7,721 nucleotides of DNA, from the NCBI GenBank assembly GCA_902783235.1, contig CACZQG010000087.1, positions 1 through 7,721 on the forward strand, given 5' to 3'. This DNA is from an uncultured Ruminococcus sp. (lineage in GTDB: Bacteria; Bacillota; Clostridia; Oscillospirales; Ruminococcaceae). Below the pieces are notes generated by a model. That model was given only the letters and a program-made list of their open reading frames with translations, searched no databases and was not told the origin of the DNA. The number at the start of each line of letters is the position of its first letter. The first letter of the stretch is position 1. This document shows positions 6,770 through 7,721 of the stretch, in pieces. The translations under genes and the position numbers were made by a program.

Positions 6770-7714
6770 GTGTTGAAAAAAATAAAAATAGCTGTTATAC
6801 TGGGACCTACCGCATCGGGGAAAACTGCCCTGGGAATAGAAATGGCAAAGAGATTCGGAGGAGAGGTGGTGTCTGCTGATTCCATGCAGATATATAAGGG
6901 CATGGATATTTCCACGGCAAAGCCCACGCAGGAGGAGATGCAGGGAATACTCCATCATCTCATAGGCTTTCTGCCAAGGGAGAAAAGCTTTTCCGTGGCG
7001 GAATATGTGGAGCTGGCAGGGGAGACTGTCAGGGATATAAACAGCAGAGGTAAACTTCCCATTATAGTCGGCGGTACCGGTCTGTATATTGATTCACTGG
7101 TTGAAAATATAAAATTTCCGGATATCACCTCAGATGAGAAGGTGAGAGAGGAAATAGCCGGTGATATGGAAAAATACGGAGTTGAGGCAGTATTTGAACA
7201 GCTGAGAAAATGCGACCCCGAAACAGCTGCGGAGCTTCATCCCAACAATAAAGTCAGAGTGATAAGGGCATTGGAGGTCTTTCGGCTCACCGGAAAAAAG
7301 CTGAGCTATCTGAAGGCGCAGAGCAGACTTGAGCCGTCTCCTTATGATGCGGTCCTGATAGGTCTGAACTGCCGTGACAGACAGAGGCTTTACGACAGGA
7401 TAAACAAACGTGTTGACATTATGATAGAAAACGGATTGGTGGAGGAATCCAGGCAGGTATATGAAAGTGCTGATATGAAGACTGCTGCCAATGCAATAGG
7501 GTACAAGGAGCTTATACCCTATTTTAAAAATGAATGCGGACTTTCCGAATGTATTGACAAAATAAAACAGGAAACACGGCGATATGCCAAAAGGCAGCTT
7601 ACATGGTTTGGAAAAAATGCAAAAATTCAATGGTTAATGTTAGATGAATTTGACAATAAAGAGAAAATTTTTGATTATTGTGAAAAAGCTATAGCCAATC
7701 ACATGATTGTGTGA
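6770..7714 (+). CDS. miaA: tRNA dimethylallyltransferase MiaA
   Basis: MiaA transfers the dimethylallyl group from DMAPP to N6 of A37 in tRNAs that read UNN codons, giving i6A37, the substrate of MiaB encoded at the other end of this cluster. The 314 residues match the usual 300-320. Motifs in order are the P-loop GPTASGKT (12-19), SADSMQIYKGMDI (35-47, with the conserved Asp37, Ser38 and Gln40), TAKPT (49-53), HHLIGF (62-67), VGGTGLYI (100-107), RVIRALEVFRLTGK (163-176), AIGYKEL (242-248) and RYAKRQLTWF (271-280). The start is GTG 6770 or TTG 6773; no nearby ATG fits. It lies 45 nt after mutL, as in many bacteria, and may be partly coupled to it. The last ~30 codons are far more AT-rich than the rest and overlap a probable promoter, but the protein looks complete, ending in TGA. 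Confidence 0.96.
   Translation: MLKKIKIAVILGPTASGKTALGIEMAKRFGGEVVSADSMQIYKGMDISTAKPTQEEMQGILHHLIGFLPREKSFSVAEYVELAGETVRDINSRGKLPIIVGGTGLYIDSLVENIKFPDITSDEKVREEIAGDMEKYGVEAVFEQLRKCDPETAAELHPNNKVRVIRALEVFRLTGKKLSYLKAQSRLEPSPYDAVLIGLNCRDRQRLYDRINKRVDIMIENGLVEESRQVYESADMKTAANAIGYKELIPYFKNECGLSECIDKIKQETRRYAKRQLTWFGKNAKIQWLMLDEFDNKEKIFDYCEKAIANHMIV
7650..7678 (+). promoter_or_regulatory. Weak candidate promoter inside the end of miaA
   Basis: A perfect -35 box TTGACA (7650-7655) is followed after 17 nt by GATTAT (7673-7678), which matches the -10 consensus at four of six positions. It lies in coding sequence that is strongly AT-rich, so chance occurrence is plausible. Confidence 0.25.
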
Positions 7715-7720
7715 TATAAT
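7692..7720 (+). promoter_or_regulatory. Extended -10 promoter overlapping the miaA stop codon
   Basis: A perfect TATAAT (7715-7720) is preceded by TGA, giving the extended -10 form TGnTATAAT. A four-of-six -35 box TAGCCA (7692-7697) lies at the ideal 17 nt spacing. The TG of the element is part of the miaA stop codon. Transcription would start just outside the window and serve the next plus-strand gene, perhaps hfq or another downstream gene; the sequence here cannot say which. Confidence 0.5.
7698..7715 (+). promoter_or_regulatory. Operator-like inverted repeat in the promoter spacer
   Basis: ATCACA (7698-7703) and TGTGAT (7710-7715) are perfect reverse complements separated by 6 nt. They fill the space between the candidate -35 and -10 boxes, where a bound repressor would block RNA polymerase. 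The sequence also encodes the last residues of MiaA. A short palindrome like this can arise by chance. Confidence 0.3.
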
Positions 7721-7721
7721 A

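Noticed and set aside
7698..7715. CRP-type binding site
   Set aside because: The half-sites are in the reverse order to the CRP consensus, and cAMP-CRP control is not expected in this type of organism. It is kept only as a generic palindrome.

Overview
The window holds five complete genes and the tail of a sixth, all on the plus strand and tightly packed: an unidentified gene end (1-102), miaB (118-1509), a YlbF/YmcA-family gene (1572-1979), mutS (2002-4614), mutL (4631-6724) and miaA (6770-7714). Gaps are 15, 62, 22, 16 and 45 nt. No intrinsic terminator or convincing internal promoter was seen, so the set reads as one transcription unit that begins before the window. There is no RNA gene, mobile element, CRISPR array or gene-free stretch over 300 bases.

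Organism (inference): a low-to-medium GC anaerobic Firmicute of the class Clostridia, probably Ruminococcus-like. The evidence is the miaB / YlbF-family / mutS / mutL / miaA order, which resembles the ymcB-ymcA-(cotE)-mutS-mutL-...-miaA region of Bacillus subtilis. Further support comes from a MutL of the endonuclease type (no MutH partner), purine-rich GGAG ribosome binding sites, TTG and GTG starts, many ATA and AGA/AGG codons, and cysteine-rich proteins typical of strict anaerobes. The genus is not proven.

Functionally two modules interleave. MiaA and MiaB act in sequence on A37 of tRNAs that read UNN codons: MiaA prenylates to i6A, then MiaB methylthiolates to ms2i6A. The YlbF-family protein has a cysteine-rich tail that could bind metal or an Fe-S cluster, and it sits directly behind the Fe-S enzyme MiaB. 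MutS and MutL form methyl-independent mismatch repair: MutS finds the mismatch and MutL nicks the new strand, and both carry candidate sliding-clamp binding motifs.

The last ~100 bases become very AT-rich (about 24% GC) and contain an extended -10 promoter with a palindrome in its spacer, overlapping the miaA stop. This probably serves a gene just beyond the window.

Overall this is a conserved housekeeping cluster. I see no new defence or mobile system. The points most worth following are the Cys-rich tail next to MiaB, the promoter/operator-like end, and the long Pro/Glu linker of MutL.
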